Assembly (NCBI RefSeq): GCF_029633825.1
Contig: NZ_CP090640.1
Span: 3,348,001-3,412,000 of the forward strand
Reading direction: 5' to 3'
DNA from: Burkholderia contaminans
GTDB taxonomy: Bacteria > Pseudomonadota > Gammaproteobacteria > Burkholderiales > Burkholderiaceae
Length of the DNA: 64,000 bases
Below are positions 29,196 to 38,247 of this stretch, piece by piece; the stretch's first letter is position 1, and each line of letters begins with the position of its first letter. A program made the translations under genes and the position numbers. The notes beneath the pieces were generated by a model. The model was not told where the DNA came from, searched no databases, and was given only the letters and a program-made list of their open reading frames with translations.

Positions 29196-29900
29196 TCAGG
29201 CGCCGCCGAACACTTCGCGCAAATCGACCTGCCCTTGTGCGGGCCGGTCCAGCATCTTCAGTTCGACATGCTGCAGGTGGTGCGCCATCAGCGTCACCGC
29301 CCGCTTCGGATCGCCGGCCTCCAGCGCACCGAGGATCTCGTCGTGGTCGTCGCACGAGCACGGGCTGCGCCCGTGCGATTCGTACAGCGCCGACATCAGC
29401 GTCGAGCGTGCGACGAGCCCTTCGAGGCACTCGCTGAGCGTCGCATTGCCCATCAGCGTGGCGAGCGCCGTATGGAATTCGCCCGACAGGCGGATCCAGG
29501 CCGCGAAGTCCTGCCGCTGGAACGCCTTGCGTTCCTTCTCGATCAGCGAGGCGACGCCCTTCAGCCGCTTCGCGCCGGGCCCGGTCGCGAGCCGCTCGAC
29601 CACGGCGAGCTCGATGATCCGGCGCATCTCGAACACCTCGTGCACGTCCTGCAGCGTCGGGCTCGCGACGAACGCGCCGCGGTTCGGCTCGAGATCGACC
29701 AGCTTGTCGGTCGCGAGCTGCGCGAGCGCCTGGCGGATCGCGCCGCGCTTCACGCCGAACACCTCGCAGAGCTGCGCCTCCGTCAGCTTCGCGCCCGGCG
29801 CGAGCCGATGCTCGAGGATCGCCGTGCGGATCCGCTCGGCGATCGCTTCGGGACTGGCTGCACCGGACGGGTGGGATTCGGGCTCGTTCATGATCGGCAT
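29196..29900 (-). CDS. GntR family regulator, FCD domain
   Basis: A 234-residue FadR-subfamily regulator. The N-terminal winged helix (IAERIRTAILEHRLAPGAKLTEAQLCEVFGVKRGAIRQAL, residues 20-60 in pieces) is followed by an all-helical FCD ligand domain with the metal/ligand histidines in EFHTALATL and MAHHLQHVE. It heads a co-directional run with the transporter, racemase and allantoin genes, so it is the best candidate for their ligand-responsive repressor. Two TTGTCAACAA sites lie upstream. A second ATG at 29891 is also possible. Confidence 0.88.
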   Translation of the reverse strand: MPIMNEPESHPSGAASPEAIAERIRTAILEHRLAPGAKLTEAQLCEVFGVKRGAIRQALAQLATDKLVDLEPNRGAFVASPTLQDVHEVFEMRRIIELAVVERLATGPGAKRLKGVASLIEKERKAFQRQDFAAWIRLSGEFHTALATLMGNATLSECLEGLVARSTLMSALYESHGRSPCSCDDHDEILGALEAGDPKRAVTLMAHHLQHVELKMLDRPAQGQVDLREVFGGA

Positions 29901-29936
29901 CGTGTGATGATCCTCATCCTAGGGTGGACATAAATA

Positions 29937-29946
29937 TTGTCAACAA
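29937..29946 (+). promoter_or_regulatory. candidate operator TTGTCAACAA, proximal copy
   Basis: A 10-bp element inside the wider palindrome ATTGTCAACAAT (29936-29947), 36 bp upstream of the GntR start. The TTGT-N2-ACAA layout resembles FadR/FCD-type GntR operators. The same 10-mer recurs on the opposite strand at 30079-30088. Confidence 0.5.
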
Positions 29947-30078
29947 TTCTTTTCCGACATTGCGCACAATCGGCGTGCATCGATGCGACCTCGTTCGGTG
30001 CACGATGCGTCAAATCCATGCACGACAAGGCTGGGACGTACAACTGACGCGCTTCTCGTCGTGTAGCTTCCGGTCATT

Positions 30079-30088
30079 TTGTTGACAA
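30079..30088 (-). promoter_or_regulatory. candidate operator TTGTCAACAA, distal copy
   Basis: Reads TTGTTGACAA on the plus strand, the exact reverse complement of the proximal copy, and sits in a longer symmetric context (TTTTGTTGACAAAA, 30077-30090). The two sites are 142 bp apart in the otherwise gene-free 29901-30207 interval, a distance compatible with DNA looping by a dimeric regulator. Confidence 0.5.
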
Positions 30089-30162
30089 AACTGGTGCAAG
30101 ATCAGGCCACGACCTTGCTGATGTCGACGAAAAATACCTGACCGTTAGTTGCACATTTACAT

Positions 30163-30190
30163 AAAGAAAAAGGCGGGAACCCCGCCTTTC
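30163..30190 (-). terminator. intrinsic terminator of ldcA
   Basis: A 9-bp stem (aaaggcggg / cccgccttt, loop aac) has an A-rich flank at 30160-30170 that becomes a T-rich tract on the minus strand, 18 bp beyond the ldcA stop. Confidence 0.85.
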
Positions 30191-30207
30191 GACCGACTGC
30201 GCCCGCC

Positions 30208-31146
30208 TCAACCGAGGTGCGGATAGTCCGACAGCGTGAGCCGGAACCCATGCGCATTCGCGACCAGTTGCGCCTGCGCGCCGAACGGCAGCGTGAGCAG
30301 GTCGGGCACGTGACCGAACTGGAGGCCCGTCACGACCGGAATCCCGATCACCGCGCGCACCTGGTCGATCATCGCCTGCATGTCGTAGCCGTTGTCGTAC
30401 TCGAATGGTCGTGCACCGGTGAACTGGCCGAGCACGAGCGCCTGCTGGCGCGCGAGCAGCCCCGACAGGTGCAACTGATAGATCATCCGTTCGATCCGGA
30501 ACGGCTGCTCGTTGACGTCCTCGATAAACAGGATGCCGCCTTCGATGTCGGGCATGTACGGCGTGCCGACGAGCGACGTGAGGATCGCGAGGTTGCCGCC
30601 CCACAGCGTGCCCGTCACGTTCACGCTCTGCACCTGCGGCGCTTCGGCGATGATCGTCGTGCTCGGCTGCGTCAGCGTCTGCCAGAAATGCTGCATCGTG
30701 AAGTCGCTCGGCGTTTCCGCGCCGAAGTCGGCGGACAGCATCGGGCCGCCGAACGTCTTGATGCGCGCCTTCGCGTACAGCGCGAGCTGGAGCGCCGTGA
30801 AGTCGCTGTGGCCGACGAGCGCGACCGGCTGGTCGCGCAGCCGGCGCTCGAGCCCGCGATAGTCGAGCCCGTGCAGGATGCGCGCCGCGCCGTAGCCGCC
30901 GCGCACCGCGAGCGCGATGTCCGGCAGCGGCCGCTCGGGATCGGCAAGACGATTCAGGTCGCCTGCCCGCTCGCCGTCGGTACCGCCGAACCGCTGGAAG
31001 CGCCGCTGCGTCGCTTCGATGTTCTCGATGCGATGCTGCGCGGTGCTGAGGCGCTCGAGCGCGCGATTGATCGCGTCCGGGTCATGCGGATAGCCGGATG
31101 GCGCAAGCAGGCGGATGGTGTAGGACGCGGCGGGCTGGAAGGACAT
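30208..31146 (-). CDS. ldcA: murein LD-carboxypeptidase (S66 family)
   Basis: LdcA removes the terminal D-alanine from murein tetrapeptides during cytoplasmic cell-wall recycling. The 312-residue S66 peptidase shows the nucleophile serine in LVGHSDFTAL (~113), RGGYGAARIL, GTLWGGNLAILTSLVGTP, the catalytic glutamate in GGILFIEDVNEQPFRIER and the histidine in QFGHVPDLLTLPFG near the C-terminus, which together form the Ser-Glu-His triad. No signal peptide, as expected for a cytosolic enzyme. Followed by an intrinsic terminator. Confidence 0.93.
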   Translation of the reverse strand: MSFQPAASYTIRLLAPSGYPHDPDAINRALERLSTAQHRIENIEATQRRFQRFGGTDGERAGDLNRLADPERPLPDIALAVRGGYGAARILHGLDYRGLERRLRDQPVALVGHSDFTALQLALYAKARIKTFGGPMLSADFGAETPSDFTMQHFWQTLTQPSTTIIAEAPQVQSVNVTGTLWGGNLAILTSLVGTPYMPDIEGGILFIEDVNEQPFRIERMIYQLHLSGLLARQQALVLGQFTGARPFEYDNGYDMQAMIDQVRAVIGIPVVTGLQFGHVPDLLTLPFGAQAQLVANAHGFRLTLSDYPHLG

Positions 31147-31257
31147 GGCGAAGAAAGGTGTCGGGTCGTCAAACCTGCTTAGAGGGTCCGAACCGTCTCC
31201 GGTTCACGGAACCGTGCACGCCCGGCTCGCGTCGAGCGGCGGGTGCGGCGGGCGCGC

Positions 31258-32252
<995 letters not shown>

Positions 32253-32534
32253 CAGTCAATCGGAACAATGCGGCAGGCCGAATTCTAGCAGGGTGACGCC
32301 GGTATGACAGGCCCTTCGAATATATGCTCGATATTGTGTTTTTTAGGGGCCGAATCGTGGGGCATGCGCGCCGATCCGTCTCATTTGCCGCTCTGCTGCG
32401 CTGCAGCGGGCTGCGGGCCATCCGGACACCGGCAAATGCGACCCGTATCGGGCTCCGCTTTTGTTTGGGACGACGCCCACCGAACCGCGCCGCCCCGGAA
32501 AAACGGACACGGCCCTGTTTCCAGTTTTCCTGTT

Positions 32535-33755
32535 TCAGGCAGCCGCCGCTTCCCGCCGCGCGTTCGCGAACGGGCGGAACATCATCGCGATCAGGAACGC
32601 GCCGAGACCGATCGCAAACGAGCCGAGATACAGCCAGCCGTAGCTGCCGAACGTATCGACGATCAGGCCACCGGCGACGGGGCCCGCGGCCATCCCGAGG
32701 CTGCCGGCCATCGCGCAGCCGCCGATCACGGTGCCCATCATCCGCAGCGGGAAGTTCTCGCGCGCGAGCACCGAATACAGCGGCATCACGCCCGCGTAGA
32801 TGAAGCCGAACACGACGGCGACCGCGTAGAACCCGTCGAGCGTGCGCACGAAGTAATACCCGAGCGCACCCAGCGCCTGCGCGAGCAGCCCGGCCACCAG
32901 CATGCGCTTCGCGCCGAGGCGGTCGCCCAGGATCCCGAACGCGATCCGGCCGCCCATGCCGGCAAGCCCTTCGACGCTGTAGATCGACACCGCGACGATC
33001 AGCGGGATCCCGCACGTCACCGCGTAGCTGACCGTATGGAAGATCGGGCCCGAGTGCGTCGCGCAGCAGAAGAAGTTGGTCAGCAGCAGCACGACGAACT
33101 GCGGCGAGCGCAGCGCATCCGCGACCGACATCGCCGCGGGGTCGCCGGCAGGCGCCGACACCGCGGGAGCCGCCTGCGCGCCGTCGAGCGCGGGCGCCCG
33201 GCGCACCAGCAGCGACACCGGAACCATCACGACGGCCGCCAGCGCCGCAACCAGCAGCATCGACGTGCGCCAGTCGCGCACCGACACGAGCCACGCGGCC
33301 AGCGGGGCCATCGTCATCGGCGCCATCCCCATGCCGGCCGACACGAGCGACACCGCGAGGCTGCGGTGCGTGTCGAACCAGCCCGTCACGCACGCCATCA
33401 TCGGCGCGAATATCGCAGCCGTCGCGCCGCCGACGGCGAGACCGAAGGTGAGCTGGAACGCGAGCAGCGACGGCGCGCGGCTCGCCAGCGCCAGGCTTGC
33501 CGACAACAGGACGGCGCCCGTCATGACGACCGGGCGCGTGCCGATGCGGTCCGACAAGCTGCCCCACGCCATGCTCGCGAAGGCCATCGCGATGAAGCCG
33601 AGCGTCATCGCGCCGGAAATGCCGGTCATCGACCAGCCCGTGTCGCGCGCGATCGCGCGCAGGAACACCGGCAGCGAAAACATCGCGCCGATCGCGATGC
33701 AGCCCATCAGGCCGCCCGCGGCGACGATGACCCAGCGGTATCGGGAGTCCGGCAT
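32535..33755 (-). CDS. MFS transporter, oxalate/formate antiporter-like
   Basis: A 406-residue major facilitator with about 12 membrane helices. It starts MPDSRYRWVIVAAGGLMGCIAIG and has the loop 2-3 motif WGSLSDRIGTRP (MFS motif A variant) and a second-half FGILGDRLGAKRM copy. The two halves are separated by a cytoplasmic loop rich in Ala and Pro (APALDGAQAAPAVSAPAGD). Monocarboxylate/OxlT-like members share this layout; substrate unknown. ATG 33755 is preceded by an almost perfect aaggaggt; longer frames lack one. Divergent from the GntR gene at 34077. Confidence 0.85.
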   Translation of the reverse strand: MPDSRYRWVIVAAGGLMGCIAIGAMFSLPVFLRAIARDTGWSMTGISGAMTLGFIAMAFASMAWGSLSDRIGTRPVVMTGAVLLSASLALASRAPSLLAFQLTFGLAVGGATAAIFAPMMACVTGWFDTHRSLAVSLVSAGMGMAPMTMAPLAAWLVSVRDWRTSMLLVAALAAVVMVPVSLLVRRAPALDGAQAAPAVSAPAGDPAAMSVADALRSPQFVVLLLTNFFCCATHSGPIFHTVSYAVTCGIPLIVAVSIYSVEGLAGMGGRIAFGILGDRLGAKRMLVAGLLAQALGALGYYFVRTLDGFYAVAVVFGFIYAGVMPLYSVLARENFPLRMMGTVIGGCAMAGSLGMAAGPVAGGLIVDTFGSYGWLYLGSFAIGLGAFLIAMMFRPFANARREAAAA

Positions 33756-34018
33756 GGGGTACCTCCTTGTCGTGATGACGATCCTCGGGAACCGGGCGCC
33801 ACCTGCTTCGCGCAATGCCCAGTCGACATGGATACGACGGGCGACGCATCGGGAAATCGACATGCGCGGCACACGCAACGTCGAACTTTCATTGTCCGCC
33901 GATCGGCTCCGCCCGCAACGGGCGGACCGGGCCGTCACCGCACGCCGGATCGACCGTTCGGTCCGCCCCTGCCCCGCGCCTTTCCGGAATCGGGAAAGTC
34001 GAAATCAGAAATAGTTGG

Positions 34019-34047
34019 TTGGACCGCGCGATCCGGCTGACTACACT
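34019..34047 (+). promoter_or_regulatory. sigma-70 promoter of the GntR-flavoprotein operon
   Basis: TTGGAC at 34019-34024 and TACACT at 34042-34047 are separated by 17 bp, a close match to the consensus. The predicted transcript would start near 34054, about 23 bp before the GntR ATG. Confidence 0.6.
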
Positions 34048-34055
34048 CGGGCAAT

Positions 34056-34069
34056 CTTGTCATAACAAG
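34056..34069 (+). promoter_or_regulatory. candidate GntR/HutC-type operator
   Basis: Palindrome CTTGT-cata-ACAAG lies between the predicted transcription start and the ATG at 34077. HutC-subfamily GntR proteins recognise CTTGT-N4-ACAAG-type sequences, and the next gene encodes exactly such a regulator, so autorepression is the natural reading. The 33756-34053 remainder shows no gene. Confidence 0.6.
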
Positions 34070-34076
34070 TTGACCG

Positions 34077-34847
34077 ATGACCTCCCCCAACGTCGTGCCG
34101 CTGTCGGCGGCCCCGCTCTACGTGCAGATCAAGGACACGCTGCGTGCGCGCATTCTCGACGGCACCTATGCGCCGCACAGCCGGATGCCGTCCGAGCACG
34201 AACTCTGCGCGATGTTCGACGTCAGTCGCATCACGGTGCGCCAGGCGCTCGGCGATCTGCAGAAGGAAGGACTGCTGTTCAAGCTGCACGGCAAGGGCAC
34301 CTTCGTGTCGAAGCCGAAGGCGTTCCAGAACGTGACCTCGCTGCAGGGCTTCGCCGAGGCGATGTCGTCGATGGGCTACGAGATCGTCAACCAGGTGCGC
34401 AGCCTCCGCACCGTCAAGGCCAACCGCCATCTCGCCACGAAGCTGAACGTGCCCGAAGGCGCGGCGCTCGTCGAGATTCATCGTGTGCGGCTGCTGAATC
34501 GCGAGCCCGTGTCGCTCGAACAGACGTGGGTGCCCGAAGCCATCGGCAAGCGTCTCGCGGGCGCCGACCTCGCGACCCGCGACATTTTCCTGGTCCTGGA
34601 AAACGACTGCGGCATCCCGCTCGGCCATGCCGACGTGTCGATCGACGCGATCCTCGCCGACGACGAGATCGTCGATGCCCTGCACGTCGAGGAAAGCAGC
34701 CCCGTGCTGCGCATCGAGCGCCTCACGCATGACGCGTCGGGCGCACCGATCGACTACGAAACCCTCTACTTCCGCGGCGACGCCTTCCAGTACCGGCTGC
34801 GCATCGACCGGCAGAAGCCGCGCAAACCTGCAAGGAAACAGCGATGA
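34077..34847 (+). CDS. GntR family regulator, UTRA domain (HutC subfamily)
   Basis: A 256-residue regulator with winged helix LYVQIKDTLRARILDGTYAPHSRMPSEHELCAMF and VSRITVRQALGDLQKEGLL in residues 14-63, and a C-terminal UTRA ligand domain (GYEIVNQVRSLRTVKAN, LEQTWVPEAIGKRL, PIDYETLYFRGDAFQYRL). It is the first gene of a plus-strand operon: the stop overlaps the flavoprotein start by 4 bp. Likely a metabolite-responsive repressor of that operon, with a matching operator directly upstream. The inducer is unknown. Confidence 0.9.
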   Translation: MTSPNVVPLSAAPLYVQIKDTLRARILDGTYAPHSRMPSEHELCAMFDVSRITVRQALGDLQKEGLLFKLHGKGTFVSKPKAFQNVTSLQGFAEAMSSMGYEIVNQVRSLRTVKANRHLATKLNVPEGAALVEIHRVRLLNREPVSLEQTWVPEAIGKRLAGADLATRDIFLVLENDCGIPLGHADVSIDAILADDEIVDALHVEESSPVLRIERLTHDASGAPIDYETLYFRGDAFQYRLRIDRQKPRKPARKQR

Positions 34848-36583
34848 CCACCCACGTGCTCGAATACGACATCGTCGTGGTCGGCGGCGGCACTGCCGGC
34901 CCGATGGCAGCGATCAAGGCGAAGGAGCGCGACCCGTCCCTGCGCGTGCTGCTGCTCGAAAAGGCCAACGTGAAGCGCAGCGGCGCGATCTCGATGGGGA
35001 TGGACGGCCTGAACAACGCGGTGATCCCCGGGCATGCGACGCCCGAGCAGTACACGCGCGAGATCACGATCGCCAACGACGGGATCGTCGACCAGGAGGC
35101 CGTGTACGCATATGCGACGCACAGCTTCGCGACGATCGAGCAGCTCGACCGCTGGGGCGTGAAGTTCGAGAAGGACGGCACCGGCGACTACGCGGTGAAG
35201 AAGGTCCATCACATGGGCTCGTACGTGCTGCCGATGCCGGAAGGACACGACATCAAGAAGGTGCTGTACCGGCAGCTGAAGCGCGCGCGCATCGCGATCA
35301 CGAACCGGATCGTGGCGACGCGCGTGCTGACCGACGCGCAGGGTCGCGCGAGCGGCGTGCTCGGCTTCGACTGCCGCACCGCCGAGTTCCACGTGATCCG
35401 CGCGAAGGCCGTGATTCTCTGCTGCGGCGCGGCCGGCCGCCTCGGCCTGCCGGCCTCGGGCTACCTGATGGGCACCTACGAGAATCCGACCAACGCGGGC
35501 GACGGCTATGCGATGGCGTATCACGCCGGTGCCGCGCTCGCGAATCTCGAATGCTTCCAGATCAATCCGCTGATCAAGGACTACAACGGCCCCGCGTGCG
35601 CGTACGTCACCGGCCCGCTCGGCGGTTTCACCGCGAACGGCAAGGGCGAACGCTTCATCGAATGCGACTACTGGAGCGGCCAGATGATGTGGGAGTTCTA
35701 CCAGGAACTGCAAAGCGGCAACGGCCCCGTGTTCCTGAAGCTCGACCACCTCGCGGAAGAAACGATCCAGACCATCGAGCAGATCCTGCATACGAACGAG
35801 CGGCCGAGCCGCGGCCGTTTCCATGCCGGGCGCGGCACCGATTACCGCAGCCAGATGGTCGAGATGCACATCTCCGAGATCGGCTTCTGCAGCGGCCACA
35901 GCGCATCCGGCGTGTACGTGAACGCCCGCGCGGAGACGACCGTGCCCGGGCTCTACGCGGCCGGCGACATGGCGGCTGTCCCGCACAACTACATGCTCGG
36001 CGCATTCACGTACGGCTGGTTTGCCGGGCAGAACGCGGCCGACTACGTGGCCGGCCGCGAGCATGCGCCGGTGGACGACGAACAGGTCGCCGCCGAACGC
36101 ACGCGCGTGCTTGCGCCGCTGCTGCGCGAGCGCGGCCTGGCGCCGGCCCAGGTCGAATACAAGCTGCGCCGCATGGTGAACGACTATCTGCAACCGCCGA
36201 AGGTGACGCGCAAGATGGAAATCGGGCTGCAGCGCTTTGACGCCATTAATGAGGATATCGAAGAGATCAAGGCGAACCACCCGCACGAACTGATGCGCGC
36301 CGCCGAAGTGCGCGCGATCCGTGACTGCGCGGAAATGGCAGCGCGCGCGTCGCTGTACCGCACCGAAAGCCGCTGGGGGCTGTACCACCACCGCGTCGAC
36401 CTCCCGCATCGCAACGACGCCGAATGGTTTTGCCACACCTGGCTGCACAAGGACGCCGCGGGCGCGATGCGCAGCGAGAAGCGGCCGGTCGAACCGTATG
36501 TCGTGCCGCTTGCCGACGACGAGCGCGGCGCCTACACGAATCTGCGCATCCGCGAACCGGCCGCGCTCGCGGCCGCCCTTTGA
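34844..36583 (+). CDS. AprA/fumarate reductase-like flavoprotein
   Basis: A 579-residue FAD enzyme of the succinate dehydrogenase/fumarate reductase/adenylylsulfate reductase alpha-subunit family. The dinucleotide-binding motif is IVVVGGGTAGPMAAI at residues 9-23, followed by LLEKANVKRSGAISMGMDGLN, the second FAD segment VPGLYAAGDMAAVPHNYMLGAF (~370) and a C-terminal helical domain. The N-terminal KRSGA segment, where true SDH has a conserved histidine, is nearer to AprA. Paired with a 4Fe-4S ferredoxin like ApsAB, but no other sulfur-metabolism gene is adjacent, so the substrate is open. Confidence 0.8.
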   Translation: MTTHVLEYDIVVVGGGTAGPMAAIKAKERDPSLRVLLLEKANVKRSGAISMGMDGLNNAVIPGHATPEQYTREITIANDGIVDQEAVYAYATHSFATIEQLDRWGVKFEKDGTGDYAVKKVHHMGSYVLPMPEGHDIKKVLYRQLKRARIAITNRIVATRVLTDAQGRASGVLGFDCRTAEFHVIRAKAVILCCGAAGRLGLPASGYLMGTYENPTNAGDGYAMAYHAGAALANLECFQINPLIKDYNGPACAYVTGPLGGFTANGKGERFIECDYWSGQMMWEFYQELQSGNGPVFLKLDHLAEETIQTIEQILHTNERPSRGRFHAGRGTDYRSQMVEMHISEIGFCSGHSASGVYVNARAETTVPGLYAAGDMAAVPHNYMLGAFTYGWFAGQNAADYVAGREHAPVDDEQVAAERTRVLAPLLRERGLAPAQVEYKLRRMVNDYLQPPKVTRKMEIGLQRFDAINEDIEEIKANHPHELMRAAEVRAIRDCAEMAARASLYRTESRWGLYHHRVDLPHRNDAEWFCHTWLHKDAAGAMRSEKRPVEPYVVPLADDERGAYTNLRIREPAALAAAL

Positions 36584-36593
36584 GGAACCAGCC

Positions 36594-36839
36594 ATGCCCC
36601 ATACCCCGCACGACATCTTCCAGCGCAGCAGCGCACCCGTGACGATCGACGAGAACCTGTGCATCGCCGACAAGGGCTGCACCGTCTGCGTCGACGTGTG
36701 CCCGCTCGACCTGCTCGCGATCGACGTGACCAAGGGCAAGGCCTATATGCAGTTCGACGAATGCTGGTACTGCATGCCATGCGAACGCGACTGCCCGACC
36801 GGCGCGGTCAAGGTCGACATCCCTTACCTGCTGCGCTGA
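36594..36839 (+). CDS. 4Fe-4S ferredoxin-type protein, partner of the flavoprotein
   Basis: An 81-residue iron-sulfur protein. Two cluster motifs are present: CIADKGCTVCVDVCP (~22-36) and CWYCMPCERDCP (~55-66), enough for two 4Fe-4S centres. It starts 10 bp after the flavoprotein stop with gagg before the ATG, and resembles the small beta subunit of adenylylsulfate reductase-like complexes. It presumably carries electrons to or from the flavoprotein. Confidence 0.85.
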   Translation: MPHTPHDIFQRSSAPVTIDENLCIADKGCTVCVDVCPLDLLAIDVTKGKAYMQFDECWYCMPCERDCPTGAVKVDIPYLLR

Positions 36840-36870
36840 CCCTGTCCCCCAACGCTCCCTCCCGTCGCCC

Positions 36871-37866
36871 ATGACCGACTCCTCCTTCGCTGCCACGCCG
36901 GCCCGCGCGCACGCTTCCGACGAAGCCGCACTCGCCGCCCGCCTCGCGTCGCCCGATGCCGCCGTGCGCCGCGTCGCACTGTTCGAACTCGCCGATCTCG
37001 AGGACCCCGGGTTCGTGCCCGCTTTCATCGCCGCGCTGCGCGCCGATCCGTCGCCCGACGTGCGCGCCGAAGCCGCCCGCGTGCTCGGTGCGTGGGAACA
37101 GCCCGACGTCGTCGACGCACTGTGCGGTGCGTTGCTCGATCCGGACGACGACGTGCGCGCCGCCGCGGCGCAAAGCCTGTCCGAACTGAAGAACTCGGCA
37201 TCGGGCGCCGTGCTGTGTCGATGGGCAGCCCGGCCCGAGCCGTTCGTGCGCCGAGCCGTGCTGCGCGGATTGCGCGAGTTGCGCGACCCCGGCGCATTCG
37301 CGCCCGCGCTGCACGCGCTCGACGCGGAACACGCCGCGGTGCGCGCCGAAGCCGTGGCGGTGCTCGGCTGGCTCAAGGATCCACGTGCGCTGCCGCCGCT
37401 CGCGGGCATCGCGACGACCGATACCGCAGCGGACGTGCGACGTATCGCGGTCGGCGCGATCGGTTTCGCGGCGCCCGACGATGCGTCCACCATCCACGCA
37501 CTGTTCGTCGCACTACGCGACCACGAATGGCAGGTGCGCGAGGAAGCGGCCACGACGCTCGGCAAGCTGCGCGTTGCGACCGCACGCGAACCGCTCGTCG
37601 CCGCGCTCGACGACGACTACTGGCAAGTGCGCCTGCGTGCCGCACGTGCGCTCGGGCAACTGCGCGATGCGGCCGCGGCGCCGGCCGTCGCCGCGCTGCT
37701 CTCGCATGCGATCAGCAACCTGCGCAAGGAAGCCGCGCTTGCGCTCGGCGAATTGCGCGACCGCGCGACGTTGCCCGCGCTGACCCGCGCGCTGGAGGAC
37801 CACGATCCGGAAGTACGCAAGGCCGTGCGGATCGCGATCCGGCAAATCGACGCGTCGTCGCCATGA
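36871..37866 (+). CDS. HEAT/PBS-lyase-like repeat protein
   Basis: A 331-residue protein made almost wholly of ~30-residue helical repeats (for example PDVRAEAARVLGAWEQPDVVDAL and DDDVRAAAAQSLSEL, then HEWQVREEAATTLGKL and DDYWQVRLRAARALGQLRD). About nine repeats can be counted by the recurring D-x-VR-x-AA pattern. Such proteins scaffold complexes or assist cofactor attachment. It lies between the ferredoxin and the DUF971 gene, overlapping the latter by 4 bp, so it probably helps assemble or dock the flavoprotein-ferredoxin complex (inference). Confidence 0.82.
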   Translation: MTDSSFAATPARAHASDEAALAARLASPDAAVRRVALFELADLEDPGFVPAFIAALRADPSPDVRAEAARVLGAWEQPDVVDALCGALLDPDDDVRAAAAQSLSELKNSASGAVLCRWAARPEPFVRRAVLRGLRELRDPGAFAPALHALDAEHAAVRAEAVAVLGWLKDPRALPPLAGIATTDTAADVRRIAVGAIGFAAPDDASTIHALFVALRDHEWQVREEAATTLGKLRVATAREPLVAALDDDYWQVRLRAARALGQLRDAAAAPAVAALLSHAISNLRKEAALALGELRDRATLPALTRALEDHDPEVRKAVRIAIRQIDASSP

Positions 37867-38150
37867 TCGCCCCGACCGAAATCGCGCTCGATCACCCTGC
37901 GCGCACATTGACGCTTCGCTGGCCGGACGGTCACACGCAACGCATCGGCTATGCGCAGCTGCGCATTGATTGCCCGTGTGCGGAATGCCGAAGGATCCGG
38001 CGCGACGGCGGTCGTGTCGATGTACGACCCGATGTGATGCTGAACGACGTCGAGGCAGCCGGCTACGGCATCCGCGCGGTATTCGGCGACGGTCATGCGC
38101 GCGGCATCTATCCGTGGCCGTATCTGGCGGAGATGACGGCGCAACCATGA
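37863..38150 (+). CDS. DUF971 (GBBH-like N-terminal domain) protein
   Basis: A 95-residue protein with the DUF971 fold: LTLRWPDGHTQRIGYAQLRID, a metal-binding CPCAECR motif (residues ~37-43), and a C-terminal GIYPWPYLAEM. In eukaryotes this domain is the zinc-binding N-terminal part of gamma-butyrobetaine hydroxylase; stand-alone bacterial copies often sit near Fe-S assembly or Mrp-type genes. The ATG overlaps the HEAT gene stop (ATGA), making it the last gene of the operon. Confidence 0.82.
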   Translation: MIAPTEIALDHPARTLTLRWPDGHTQRIGYAQLRIDCPCAECRRIRRDGGRVDVRPDVMLNDVEAAGYGIRAVFGDGHARGIYPWPYLAEMTAQP

Positions 38151-38247
38151 CGTGGCGCCCGCAGGCGTGCGGACCACATGGCAGGCGTGCGGAAACGCTG
38201 CGATACTGACGCCCACGATCGTCTCCACCCACCGTGGGAGCCAGAAC

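Noticed and set aside
27435..29933. 832-codon plus-strand open frame
   Set aside because: Shadow of the racemase, NCS1 transporter and GntR genes; repetitive Arg/His/Asp composition.
32304..34040. 578-codon plus-strand open frame opposite the MFS gene
   Set aside because: Shadow with biased composition; the MFS gene has a near-perfect ribosome site and membrane topology.
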